Below, piece by piece: positions 9,186-18,096 of a DNA stretch of 64,000 nt; within the stretch, counting starts at the first letter, position 1; each line of letters begins with the position of its first letter. Position numbers and translations under genes: made by a program. The DNA is from Roseivivax sp. THAF197b (GTDB taxonomy: Bacteria > Pseudomonadota > Alphaproteobacteria > Rhodobacterales > Rhodobacteraceae). The notes under the pieces were generated by a model that saw nothing but the letters and a program-made list of their open reading frames with translations, was not told the DNA's origin and ran no database searches. The DNA lies in contig NZ_CP045318.1 in NCBI RefSeq assembly GCF_009363255.1, positions 2,655,501 through 2,719,500 on the forward strand. Direction: 5' to 3'.

Positions 9186-9232
9186 ATCATCCAACCCGAC
9201 CAGGAAAAATCCGTTTCAACGGGTTGGATGAT
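9186..9232. repeat. Perfect 13-bp inverted repeat, 21-nt loop
   Basis: ATCATCCAACCCG (9186-9198) and CGGGTTGGATGAT (9220-9232) are exact reverse complements around a 21-base, A/T-rich loop. It lies 48 bases after the glycan operon stop. No T-run follows, so it is not a typical intrinsic terminator. It could be an mRNA 3'-end stabiliser, a Rho-related structure or an operator for the downstream small gene. Confidence 0.6.
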
Positions 9233-9388
9233 GCGCGCGATCCCGGGATATATGCATGTCGCCATATACGAAAGAACAGCGCCCCTATGCCGCGAGACGT
9301 CGGCGCTCCTCCTCCGCGCGATAGCTTGGGCACCCTGGGTCGGGCTATTGTGAAGACAGACCACAGCAGCCCAACCCGGAGACACCAG

Positions 9389-9538
9389 ATGTCCTACCTT
9401 GAGCAGACAGCCCGCTTGAACCGCCGCAAGGCCCTCGCAGCTCTCGCGGACAAGCCGCGCAACCGCCGCGCTCAGATGACCATCCGCAACGTCTTCGCCC
9501 ATATTGACGGTGGTGCGCCCCTCGCCGGCACGGCCTGA
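9389..9538 (+). CDS. Small basic hypothetical protein, 49 aa
   Basis: An ATG preceded by GGAG seven bases upstream opens a 49-codon frame ending at TGA 9536-9538. The product is Arg- and Ala-rich (two RR pairs and KPRNRRAQ) and has no membrane segment or recognised domain. The good ribosome-binding site and the position behind a strong hairpin favour a real gene, but there is no homology I can name. The function is unknown. Confidence 0.4.
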   Translation: MSYLEQTARLNRRKALAALADKPRNRRAQMTIRNVFAHIDGGAPLAGTA

Positions 9539-10099
9539 GGCGCATCCGCAAAAGAACACTCCGGAACGGGACGGATCCCCCCTCATGCCGTCCGGTCCCC
9601 GGAGACCCCCCGATGCGCCGCGCGCCTGGCGTGCCCCACCCCAGCAAAGCGCCCATCACCCGCGACAGGCAAGAGATACAAACAGGGTGAAGGTCGCGGC
9701 GCATCGGAACGAAACCAAAGGCCCCGCATGCAATGGCAGCCCCCAGTGCCGGCGCATGACAGCCCTGTCCGGCATGGCCTCGCGCCTCCCGGGCAGGTGC
9801 ACCACAGACAAAATCGTCCAGGCCGCTCCGGATAGCCCACCAGACGCGCCCCGAAGGTCTTCTATCGCTCTCTCCGTCCCTCGCTCTCCCCACCCGTTCC
9901 GCGTCCTTCGCGCGGGGCGGGTCCGGGCGTGTCATGTCTGCGGTCATCAGCACGCCGGAGACGCAGACCACGACTGTACGAAAGGCTAGCGGCCTATGCG
10001 GCAGAACGCCCGCGCTGAACTTCTGCCGAGGCCACCCGGCCCGCATTTCGTGACACTTTGCGTCAACCGCCCCTGCCAACAAATGTCTGGTTCACCGCC
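9539..10099. other. Intergenic region before the DUF11 protein
   Basis: 561 bases with no convincing gene. Open frames here have no ribosome-binding site and low-complexity, Pro/Arg-rich translations. The promoter of the downstream secreted protein should lie towards the right end. Confidence 0.4.
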
Positions 10100-13000
10100 A
10101 TGCTTGCCAAAACGCCCCGCCTCAAGACCCGCATGCGCCGTCTCCGTACGGCGCTTCTGACCGCTGTCATGGCACAAACAGCGCTGAGCGGCGCTAAGGC
10201 CGGCGAATTCACGGTCGACTGGACGCTTCTCGACTATCCGGCAGGTTTCACAGGCAACGCTCGTGTCACGTTGACCGACGAACATGGTTACCGACTGGCG
10301 GCCACCTTTTCACATGGCGGCGGTCCCTTTGCCGATCCGGCCTTCAACCCGCCCACTCCCGACGATCTGCAGATATTCGGTGGCAATGCGCCCGCGCTTG
10401 CGCTCATCGGCGATGCGCCTCTGGGCCGGGGCGCCGTCGGAGAATCCTCGATCCTGTCGCGGCTGCGCTTCAGCGCGGGCGGTGCGCCCTACGCGGTCAA
10501 CGGCCTGCGCTATGAAATTCACGACATCGACGCCTCGGACAATGATGCCCTCGATGACCGATGCGATTTCGTGACCGTGAACGGCGATTCCGGACCTCCC
10601 ATCTTGAGCGCGGCCTCGGCAACGCCCGTGTTCCTGCTTGGGCCGGGTCCGGGGGCTGGACGCACAGGCGCCTTGCAGGCGAACCAGGCGCAATGTGCGT
10701 ATGTCGAAGGGCGAAGAGTATCGCCGACATCCGACAACGACAGAACCGGAACTCTGATCGTCAGGCATCCAGACGGTCTGACCGAGGCCAGCATTACCTA
10801 TGACGAATCCATCGGGTCCATACGGCCGCCAAATGGACGCGAAGACCCTTATGCGCGTGGTATCTCCGTCTGGGGCGAGGTGTCTTTTTCCTCGCAGGAC
10901 CAGGGCATCACCCTGTCAATCACGCCTGACCAGACGGAGTATCTGGTGGGCGACACGGTGCGCTACACCTACACCATCACCAATGCCGGGGACCTTTCGC
11001 TGAACCCGTCGCAATCCATCGTGGTGCAGGATGCGCGCGTGGGATCGGTCAGCTGTCCCGCGATCACGACAGACATCGCGCCCGGCGGCACGTTGGAATG
11101 CACGGCGACGACCCTCGCCACGAGCGCGGATGCCGGCGCGGGCCGCATCGACACGACCGCGATCGCGGCCATCGGCCTGCCCGGTCAGACCTTCGCGGAC
11201 CGCCTGCAATCAAGCCCCGCCACCGCAAGCGTTGCGGTCGTGACGACAGCCCCCACCCCATTCACGCCGGGTCCGGGACTCGCGGCCAGCCAATGTGGCG
11301 CAACGACCCCCACGACCGCCTGGGAAGATTACGGGCTCAACTGGCACAACAACGACGCGCTGGGCTACGACAACGCGCGTCCGGACATCTTCGCGATCCC
11401 CGGACCCGAAATCGTGCGCGGGCTCTCAACGGCCCAGATCAACACGGTGACCGAGATCGAGCGGACGTCCCTGCCCGACCGCTTCGATGCCGCGCGGTCC
11501 TTCGATTACAGTTTCACCACCGGCGCCTATACTGATATCGCGGAGATCTGGGGCGTGGGCGTCGGCGCATATGACGACGACAATGGGCGGTATGCCGACA
11601 GCAGCGGCGCCTTCAGCTTCTCGGTTCTCATCGATGACGATCCGACCTTCGGCAGTGCCGATGTGCTGCTGACCCAGGGCCAGATCGACGGTGTGACCTT
11701 CCCCGGCGCGCAGGCCATCGAAACACAGGATACCGGCTGGAACATCTACGGCTTCGGCCATTTCGACGCCGACGGCACCGTGGTCCAGATCAACCCCAAT
11801 CAAACCTATTACGTGCGCGTCAATGTCTACGGCGACACGCGCTCCGGCACGCATTTCGGCCAGTTCGCCCCCGAGATCGTGTTGTGGGACGACTTCACGC
11901 TGAAAACCAGGACCTGCCCACCGCCCGAGGCCGATCTGTCCCTGACCAAAACCGTGCAGGACACTTTGGGTGCCGCGATCAGCGATGCGGTGGCGGGCAC
12001 ATTGCTCGACTTCACGCTGACGGTGACCAATGACGGCCCCGGCACCGCGGATGGTGTGGTGGTGCGCGATCTCCTGCCCTCGGGTCTCGCCTATCTCCTG
12101 GACGATGCCGCAGCCCAGGGCATGAGCTTCGATGCCGCGACGGGGCTGTGGCAGGTGGGCAGCGTCCCCGCCGGTCAGTCCCGCGTGCTGACGATCCGGG
12201 CGACGATGCAGGCCGATGGCGTGCATGTGAACCGCGCGGAGATCATCGCGTCCTCGGTACCCGATCCGGACAGTGATCCCGCCGTTGGTGCGGCGAGCGA
12301 CGATCTGGGCGACGGGATTGCCGACGATGACGAGGCCAGCGTTTCGGTCACCCTGCGGGCCAACGCCGCGACTTTGTCAGGGACGATCTTCCTCGATACC
12401 GGTGCGGGGGGAGCAACCGCCCATGACGGCACGCAAGCAGGCGCGGAGAGCGGCACCAGCGCCGCCCTCGTCACAATCGCCGACGCGGCGGGCACGGTGC
12501 TCGGAACCGCGACGCCCGGCAGCGATGGCACCTGGGCCTTCACCCTGCCCGATGGCTACAATGGAGCGGTCACCGTGACCCTCGCCGCCACCGGCGATTA
12601 CCTGATCATCTCGGAAACAGGCGCGCCCCTGCCGGGCCGTGTCCTGCCCGACGCCACCGATGGCGCCATCCGCTTTCTGCCGGATCCCGCGACCGATTAC
12701 GCGGGGCTCGATTTCGGCCTGATCCGCGAGGCAACCCTGACACAGGATCAGGAGGCCACGATTGCCGCGGGCCAGATCGTCGCGCTGCGCCACGAATACC
12801 TGGCGCACAGCGCGGGCAATGTGGATTTCGCGCTCGTGGATATCAGCCAGGTCCCAGCGGGCAGCTTCAGCGCCACGCTCTTTCTCGATCCCGCCTGCGA
12901 CGGCACGCCCGTCTCGCCCGTGACCGGCCCCATGACCGTGACGGAGGGCACGCGGATCTGCCTCGTGGCGCGCGTTGCCGCCGATCAGGGCATCGGCACC

Positions 13001-13453
13001 GGCGCGGTGCATGTCTTCGAGATCACCGCCGAGACAAGTTATACCGGCACGACCATCGTGGAGCGGGACACCAATACCGACCGTCTCTCCAGCCAGTCGG
13101 AGGGCTCGAACCTCGAGCTCAGCAAGACGGTCGAGAATATCACCCGCGCCTCGGGCGAAGGATCGCAGAATGCGGCCGCCGTCGGGGACGTGCTGGAATA
13201 CCGTATCTACTTACGCAATGCGTCGGAGACGGCGGCGCGGAACGTGACGATCTACGACCAGACGCCCGCCTATACGCGGCTCGCTGCCCCCGTGCCCTCG
13301 CCCATCTCGGTCGGTACGGAGCTTGTCTGCAATCTCGCATCCCCCGCAACCAATGCGGCGGGCTATGCCGGGGGGCTGCGCTGGGATTGCACGGGCGATT
13401 ACGCGCCGGGCGAGACGGGTTTCGTGCGGTTCCGGGTCGAGATCGCGCCTTGA
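10100..13453 (+). CDS. Secreted DUF11-repeat surface protein
   Basis: A 1117-residue protein. The ATG at 10100 gives a typical signal peptide (basic MLAKTPRLKTRMRRLRTALL, then a hydrophobic core, cleavage near GAKA); an upstream in-frame start would add 14 residues. The mature protein has an N-terminal beta domain, a DUF11-type repeat at about 268-363 (VGDTVRYTYTITNAGDLSL), a Cys-bounded insert at about 390-610 ending in DDFTLKTRTCPPPEADLSLT, a second DUF11 repeat at about 612-755 (LDFTLTVTNDGPGTADGVVV), an SdrD-B-like domain at about 756-880 (SGTIFLDTGAGG) and a final DUF11 repeat at about 1010-1117. There is no C-terminal anchor, membrane segment or RTX repeat. It is probably an exported structural or adhesive protein. 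It stands alone transcriptionally. Confidence 0.82.
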   Translation: MLAKTPRLKTRMRRLRTALLTAVMAQTALSGAKAGEFTVDWTLLDYPAGFTGNARVTLTDEHGYRLAATFSHGGGPFADPAFNPPTPDDLQIFGGNAPALALIGDAPLGRGAVGESSILSRLRFSAGGAPYAVNGLRYEIHDIDASDNDALDDRCDFVTVNGDSGPPILSAASATPVFLLGPGPGAGRTGALQANQAQCAYVEGRRVSPTSDNDRTGTLIVRHPDGLTEASITYDESIGSIRPPNGREDPYARGISVWGEVSFSSQDQGITLSITPDQTEYLVGDTVRYTYTITNAGDLSLNPSQSIVVQDARVGSVSCPAITTDIAPGGTLECTATTLATSADAGAGRIDTTAIAAIGLPGQTFADRLQSSPATASVAVVTTAPTPFTPGPGLAASQCGATTPTTAWEDYGLNWHNNDALGYDNARPDIFAIPGPEIVRGLSTAQINTVTEIERTSLPDRFDAARSFDYSFTTGAYTDIAEIWGVGVGAYDDDNGRYADSSGAFSFSVLIDDDPTFGSADVLLTQGQIDGVTFPGAQAIETQDTGWNIYGFGHFDADGTVVQINPNQTYYVRVNVYGDTRSGTHFGQFAPEIVLWDDFTLKTRTCPPPEADLSLTKTVQDTLGAAISDAVAGTLLDFTLTVTNDGPGTADGVVVRDLLPSGLAYLLDDAAAQGMSFDAATGLWQVGSVPAGQSRVLTIRATMQADGVHVNRAEIIASSVPDPDSDPAVGAASDDLGDGIADDDEASVSVTLRANAATLSGTIFLDTGAGGATAHDGTQAGAESGTSAALVTIADAAGTVLGTATPGSDGTWAFTLPDGYNGAVTVTLAATGDYLIISETGAPLPGRVLPDATDGAIRFLPDPATDYAGLDFGLIREATLTQDQEATIAAGQIVALRHEYLAHSAGNVDFALVDISQVPAGSFSATLFLDPACDGTPVSPVTGPMTVTEGTRICLVARVAADQGIGTGAVHVFEITAETSYTGTTIVERDTNTDRLSSQSEGSNLELSKTVENITRASGEGSQNAAAVGDVLEYRIYLRNASETAARNVTIYDQTPAYTRLAAPVPSPISVGTELVCNLASPATNAAGYAGGLRWDCTGDYAPGETGFVRFRVEIAP

Positions 13454-13662
13454 GTTCACCGCCGTACACCCCCTGCACGACGGCGCGCGGATCTTAGGAG
13501 TCTCAAAAGTATATTCGCATATGCCGATGCACAATTCGCATGCCGCGCGCCTGTGATACACCGCCATCCAGTCACTATGCCCGTTCGCGAGACGCATCAT
13601 CGATGTGGTCGCGGCGGGCACTGGGTTCGGGGCGTTTTGATCGACAAGGTAGGGAGCCACGC

Positions 13663-14118
13663 ATGCGCCTTGGATTCTTGAAGAAACTCACCGGACGAGG
13701 CCGCGCGGCCGCCACCGACGGGCCAGAGCCCGGCAACACAGGCGCTGTCATCGATACGCCCGGCGCGCCGGACCCGATCGACCTTGCCCGCCTTGGCGAA
13801 CTGAAACAGGTCTTGCCCGAAGATGCGGTGCGGACCCTTGTTCAGACCTTTCTCTCCGAGACGGAGGCCGAACTGCCGGTGCCGCCAATCGCGGCGGAGG
13901 ATACCGCAGCGACCGCTCGCGTGGTGCACAAGATCGCAGGCTCTGCCGCCGTGCTCGGCGCGCACCGCTTTCACGCAGCACTCGGCACCGCAGAGGCCGC
14001 CTTGCGCGAAAACCAGGTGGCGCTGTCCGAGGCGGGCCTCGAAGAGGCGCATCGCATCTGGGCCATCACCAAGGCCCGTCTCGAGGCGCTGGATATCGAC
14101 GCGATCCAAGCCCCTTAA
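13663..14118 (+). CDS. Hpt-domain phosphotransfer protein
   Basis: A 151-residue protein. After a basic N-terminus and a 30-residue variable stretch, residues 40-145 form a four-helix Hpt domain with the phospho-acceptor His89 in VVHKIAGSAAVLG, matching the H-K-x-x-G-S pattern. It should shuttle phosphoryl groups between a hybrid kinase and a response regulator in a multistep relay; no hybrid kinase is adjacent, so its partners are elsewhere. The start at 13663 is chosen because AGGGAG lies six bases upstream; a longer in-frame extension to 13540 has no ribosome-binding site. Confidence 0.85.
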   Translation: MRLGFLKKLTGRGRAAATDGPEPGNTGAVIDTPGAPDPIDLARLGELKQVLPEDAVRTLVQTFLSETEAELPVPPIAAEDTAATARVVHKIAGSAAVLGAHRFHAALGTAEAALRENQVALSEAGLEEAHRIWAITKARLEALDIDAIQAP

Positions 14119-14224
14119 CGGCGACCGAAGCCGCCCCCATCGCCACCTGCAAGAACGCCCCGCCTCGCATGCCCGTGTCTTTTGGGATAATCCCCACGGC
14201 AAAAGGCGCGGAGGATGAAAGCCG

Positions 14225-15352
14225 ATGCAGGATCTCGAAGGCATCACGGTGGTCACGCTGGAGCAGGCGGTCGCCGCCCCCTATGCGTCGGGGCGACTGG
14301 CCGATGGGGGTGCGCGCGTCATCAAGATCGAACGTGAGGAGGGCGATTTCGCCCGCAACTACGATTCCCTCGTCGACGGGGAGAGCGCCTATTTCGTCTG
14401 GCTCAATCGCGGCAAGGAATCGATCCGCCTGAACGTGAAAGACCCCGGCGATCACGCGCTCATGGCGCGGATGCTGGCCAAAGCGGACGTCTTCATCCAG
14501 AACCTCGCCCCGGGTGCGGCGGCGCGGCTCGGTTTCGGGGCGGAGGCGCTTTGCGAGACATATCCGCGCCTGATCTGTTGCTCGATCTCGGGCTACGGCG
14601 AGGACGGCCCCTACCGCGATCAGAAGGCCTATGACCTGCTGATCCAGGCCGAAAGCGGGCTCTGCGCGATCAACGGGACGGAGCATGGATCGGCCCGCGT
14701 CGGCGTGTCCGTCTGCGATATCGCGGCAGGCATGACCGCGTTCCAGGCGATCCTCCAGGCGCTTTTCGCGCGCGAACGGACCGGTCGAGGCCGCGCCATC
14801 GAGGTGTCGCTGTTTCACGCCATGGCCGATTGGATGAACGTGCCGTATCTGCAGACGCGCTATGGCGGCAAACCGCCCGCACGGGTCGGGCTGAAACATC
14901 CGACCATCGCGCCTTACGGTGCTTATGATTGCGCCGATGGCAAGGCGGTGCTGATCTCGATCCAGAACGAACGCGAATGGGTCCGGCTTTGCGCCGAGGT
15001 GCTGGACCATGCCGACCTCGCCACCGATCCGCGCTTTGCGTCGAACTCCGACCGGGTCGCCCATCGCGACGCGCTGGAGCCGCAGGTCGCCGCCGTTTTC
15101 GCAGCCCATCGCCGCGAAGCTATGATCGCGAAGTTGCAAGCCGCGAAGATCGCCTATGGGCGTCTGTCGGATCTCGACGATCTGATGGCCCATCCGCAGA
15201 ACCGCCTGATCACCGTGCAGACCGGCGCGGGCGAGATCGAGATGCTGGCCCCGGGTGCCGTGGTGTGCGGACAGGCGCCCCGCTTCGGCGCGGTGCCGAC
15301 CCTTGGCGCGCATGACGACGCCTTGCGCGCGGAATTCGCGGCATCGGACTAA
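14225..15352 (+). CDS. CaiB/BaiF family class III CoA-transferase
   Basis: A 375-residue enzyme with the family landmarks: ARVIKIEREEGDFARNYD near the N-terminus, the SLRLNVKDP-like segment (ESIRLNVKDPGD), the catalytic Asp137 in KAYDLLIQAESG that forms the acyl-enzyme anhydride, and RVGVSVCDIAAGMTAFQAIL. It moves CoA between two carboxylic acids. The nearest style is the mesaconyl/succinyl-type transferases common in alphaproteobacteria, but the substrate cannot be fixed from sequence. A GGAGG at 14210-14214 serves the ATG at 14225. It is followed 93 bases later by a dehydrogenase on the same strand, so the two may act on one small-acid pathway. Confidence 0.85.
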   Translation: MQDLEGITVVTLEQAVAAPYASGRLADGGARVIKIEREEGDFARNYDSLVDGESAYFVWLNRGKESIRLNVKDPGDHALMARMLAKADVFIQNLAPGAAARLGFGAEALCETYPRLICCSISGYGEDGPYRDQKAYDLLIQAESGLCAINGTEHGSARVGVSVCDIAAGMTAFQAILQALFARERTGRGRAIEVSLFHAMADWMNVPYLQTRYGGKPPARVGLKHPTIAPYGAYDCADGKAVLISIQNEREWVRLCAEVLDHADLATDPRFASNSDRVAHRDALEPQVAAVFAAHRREAMIAKLQAAKIAYGRLSDLDDLMAHPQNRLITVQTGAGEIEMLAPGAVVCGQAPRFGAVPTLGAHDDALRAEFAASD

Positions 15353-15445
15353 GGGCTTCGCCTGACCTCCGCCTCTTGACTTCGCCTGCCCCCTGCTGGG
15401 CAAGATCGCCCGGCAGGACCATGCGCGGCATCAAGGGGGGATGAC

Positions 15446-16189
15446 ATGCGACTAGCAGACAAGACGGCGCTGATCACGGGCGGCGCGTCGGGCTTCGGCC
15501 GGGCGATTGCCGAAACCTTCGCGCGCGAAGGCGCCGAGGTCACCATTGTCGATCTCAATGGCGACGGGGCCGAGGCCGTGGCGGCAAAGATCGGCGGCAG
15601 GGCCATTCAGGGCGACGTCACGAAAGCCGCCGATATCGCAGCGGCGGTCGATGCGGCGCAAGGCGCGGACGGCCGGCTCGATATCGTGGTGAACAATGCA
15701 GGCTGGACCCACAAGAACAAGCCGATCATGGAAGTCACCGAAGAGGAATACGACCGGCTTTATGACGTCAATGTCCGCTCCATCTTCCACATGACGCGGG
15801 CCTGCGTGCCGGTGATGCGGGCGCAGGGCGGCGGCAACATAATCAATATCGGCTCGACCGCCGGGCTCCGTCCGCGTCCGGGTCTGACCTGGTACAATTC
15901 CACCAAGGGCGCGGTGAACCTTCTGTCGAAGTCCATGGCGGTGGAGCTTGCCCCCGACAAGATCAGGGTGAATTGCGTGGCCCCGGTCATCGGGGCAACC
16001 GGGCTTCTGGAGGATTTCATGGGCAAGCCCGACACGCCCGAGAACCGCGCGGGCTTCATTGCGGGCATCCCGCTGGGCCGCATGTCGGAGCCTGCGGATA
16101 TTGCCAATGCCTGTCTCTACCTTGCCTCGGACGAAGCGGAGTTCATCACCGGCATCATCCTCGAAGTGGATGGCGGGCGCACGATCTGA
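15446..16189 (+). CDS. Short-chain dehydrogenase/reductase
   Basis: A 247-residue classical SDR with Rossmann motif TGGASGFG (residues about 11-18), Asp in VDLNGDGA suggesting NAD preference, NNAG, catalytic Ser137 (NIGSTAG), Tyr150 and Lys154 (WYNSTK), and the C-terminal VDGGRTI. It catalyses NAD(P)-dependent oxidation of an alcohol or reduction of a ketone; the closest style is the 3-oxoacyl-ACP reductase/glucose-dehydrogenase branch. A G-rich Shine-Dalgarno lies just upstream of the ATG. The gene probably works with the preceding CoA-transferase; the substrate is unknown. Confidence 0.88.
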   Translation: MRLADKTALITGGASGFGRAIAETFAREGAEVTIVDLNGDGAEAVAAKIGGRAIQGDVTKAADIAAAVDAAQGADGRLDIVVNNAGWTHKNKPIMEVTEEEYDRLYDVNVRSIFHMTRACVPVMRAQGGGNIINIGSTAGLRPRPGLTWYNSTKGAVNLLSKSMAVELAPDKIRVNCVAPVIGATGLLEDFMGKPDTPENRAGFIAGIPLGRMSEPADIANACLYLASDEAEFITGIILEVDGGRTI

Positions 16190-16578
16190 CCGCCTGCTGA
16201 GCTGGGTGCGTTAACTGCTGCTGCCCGAGAGCTGCCTGCGATTCGTCTCTGCCCCAACGCCACCATGTCTTGCGGCCAAATCCATGGCCCTCCGCCTCGA
16301 AACCCACTCGGAACAACGCTTTTCGGACACCGCGCGGGCGGGCGTCGGGTGGCCGCGTATGACCGCGCGATTGCGGCGCCATGATCCCGTCCGGTGCCTG
16401 TCCGGGTCTTGCCACATTCCGGTCTGAAAGCCGTACGACCTTGGTATGAAACGCCTACAACCTCCGGTGGGACGGGGGTTTTTGCCACCTAGGACGGATT
16501 TCGATTTCCCGGCAACTCGACGATTTCACTCTCATCCCGGGTCAACACCGACCCCCAAAAACTGAGAGAGATTTCGAC
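16190..16578. promoter_or_regulatory. Upstream region of the tad operon
   Basis: 389 bases with no gene. It should carry the promoter of the Flp pilin; a GAGAGAG ribosome-binding site lies just before the pilin ATG. I see no clear operator. Confidence 0.35.
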
Positions 16579-16785
16579 ATGACCAAGACACGCATCGCCA
16601 TCAAAGCCTTCGCCCGTACCTTTGCCAAAGACGAAGACGGCGCGACCGCGATCGAATACGGCCTCTTCGCCGCCCTCGTGGGTGCGGTGATTGTCGGCAC
16701 CGTTGCCACGCTGGGCGGTCAGACCAATTCCGGCTTCCAAACGATGAGCGACGCTTTGTCAGCCGAGGCACCCGCCGACACGTAA
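16579..16785 (+). CDS. flp: Flp/Fap-type pilin subunit
   Basis: A 68-residue type IVb prepilin. It has a basic leader (MTKTRIAIKAFARTFAKDEDG) and the prepilin-peptidase site G|ATAIEYGL with the conserved Glu5-Tyr6 of the mature protein. The hydrophobic helix AALVGAVIVGTVATLGG follows, then a short polar tail. After cleavage by a CpaA/TadV peptidase, which is not encoded in this window, it would polymerise into Flp pili used for surface attachment. It lies 99 bases upstream of tadZ and is separately spaced, as usual for the abundant pilin. Confidence 0.95.
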   Translation: MTKTRIAIKAFARTFAKDEDGATAIEYGLFAALVGAVIVGTVATLGGQTNSGFQTMSDALSAEAPADT

Positions 16786-16884
16786 TAACACCACGGTCAG
16801 CGACCATCGCGTCCCCCGCACGGGCGATGCGCGCGGCCCGACCGCGTGCATCGCCTGCCCCTTCCCCCATCAAGGACTCCCCTC

Positions 16885-18096
16885 ATGCCGTTCGATTCCG
16901 CCACATCCCAAGGTATCGCCCGATTTGCCGCCTATGTTTGCACCGATGCGGGCGCAGCCCTTGCCCGTTCTGTCGTCCAGCACGGCGGTGGCGACAGCCG
17001 GGCGGTGCATGGCGGCGGTCTGAGCGGTGCGGCCCGGCTTTGCGCCGACGTGCCACTGGCGCTCACGGTCCTGGCCGAGATCGGCAACATTCCCCTCGAT
17101 CTTGCCTGTGAATGCGTGCGCGAGATTTGCCGCACGGGCGCGAAGCTCGTCGTTCTGGGCGAACAGGACGATATGGAGACTTACCGCGCCCTGCGAAAGG
17201 CGGGGGCCACGGAATACTTCCCCCTTCCCGCCCAGGCCGATGACATTCTTGCCGTGCACCGGGATGCGCCCGAGCGTCCGGTCGTGGTGAAGATGCCGGT
17301 GCCCGCCCCGAAAAGCCCCTCTATCGCTGTCATGGGCAGCAACGGGGGCGTGGGCGCCAGTCTTCTGGCGCAGAACCTCGCCTTTCACGGCGCGGCCCCC
17401 AAAGGCGCGAACCGGCGCATGGCGCTGCTCGATGCGGATCTGCAATTCGGATCGCAGGCCATCGACCTCGACCGGGATGAAACCGGCGGGCTTTATGAGG
17501 CGCTGGTCGCACCGGACCGGATCGACGCCACCTTCCTCTCGGCGACGATGGATCACCTGACGGAGACCCTCTCGCTCTATTCCCACCAGATCCGCGCGGG
17601 CCAGGAGGCCCAGAGCCTCGAACGAGGCCTGCCCCGGATCTTCGCGCCGCTCCGGGCCGAGTTCGACGCGGTCATCACCGATCTGCCCCGCGGCACGCTG
17701 TTTCAGCACGCAACGCTTGCTGCACAGCTCGACGCGCTGGTGCTGGTGATCCCGGCCGGATTCGCGGGCGTGAATGCGGCGAGCCAATTGATCGACCGGA
17801 TCGCGGCGGAGAGCCCGGATCTGCGCATCCTGCCCGTCCTGTCCGAGCTGCGGCGCGATGCGGGCCTGTCCCGCAAGGATATCGAGACCACAATCGGCCG
17901 TCCCATCGTGGCAACCCTGCCCCGCTGCGACGCGCAGATCGCGCGCGCGCATCGCGCCGCCCGTCCGCTGATCGAATGCCAGCCCCGCAGCGCTTACGCC
18001 AAGGCCGTCGCCGCGATCTGGGCGGCAGCGCTGCCGATTGCGAACACGGACGACGCGCCAGCGAAGCGTTCCCTGATGCGGAGGCTCTTCGGATGA
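16885..18096 (+). CDS. cpaE: Flp pilus localisation ATPase TadZ/CpaE
   Basis: A 403-residue protein with an N-terminal receiver-like half (about 1-140, no clear phospho-Asp, ALRKAGATEYFPLP) and a C-terminal ParA/MinD-type ATPase (about 145-403) with a deviant Walker A SNGGVGASLLA and Walker-B-like ALLDADLQFGSQAIDLD. TadZ places the Tad pilus machine at the pole and recruits TadA. The ATG at 16885 follows AAGGA by nine bases; a GTG 39 bases upstream is less likely. The stop overlaps the tadA start by four bases. Confidence 0.9.
   Translation: MPFDSATSQGIARFAAYVCTDAGAALARSVVQHGGGDSRAVHGGGLSGAARLCADVPLALTVLAEIGNIPLDLACECVREICRTGAKLVVLGEQDDMETYRALRKAGATEYFPLPAQADDILAVHRDAPERPVVVKMPVPAPKSPSIAVMGSNGGVGASLLAQNLAFHGAAPKGANRRMALLDADLQFGSQAIDLDRDETGGLYEALVAPDRIDATFLSATMDHLTETLSLYSHQIRAGQEAQSLERGLPRIFAPLRAEFDAVITDLPRGTLFQHATLAAQLDALVLVIPAGFAGVNAASQLIDRIAAESPDLRILPVLSELRRDAGLSRKDIETTIGRPIVATLPRCDAQIARAHRAARPLIECQPRSAYAKAVAAIWAAALPIANTDDAPAKRSLMRRLFG

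Noticed and set aside
9504..9989. 161-codon plus-strand frame before the DUF11 gene
   Set aside because: Pro/Arg-rich low-complexity translation, no domain and no ribosome-binding site.
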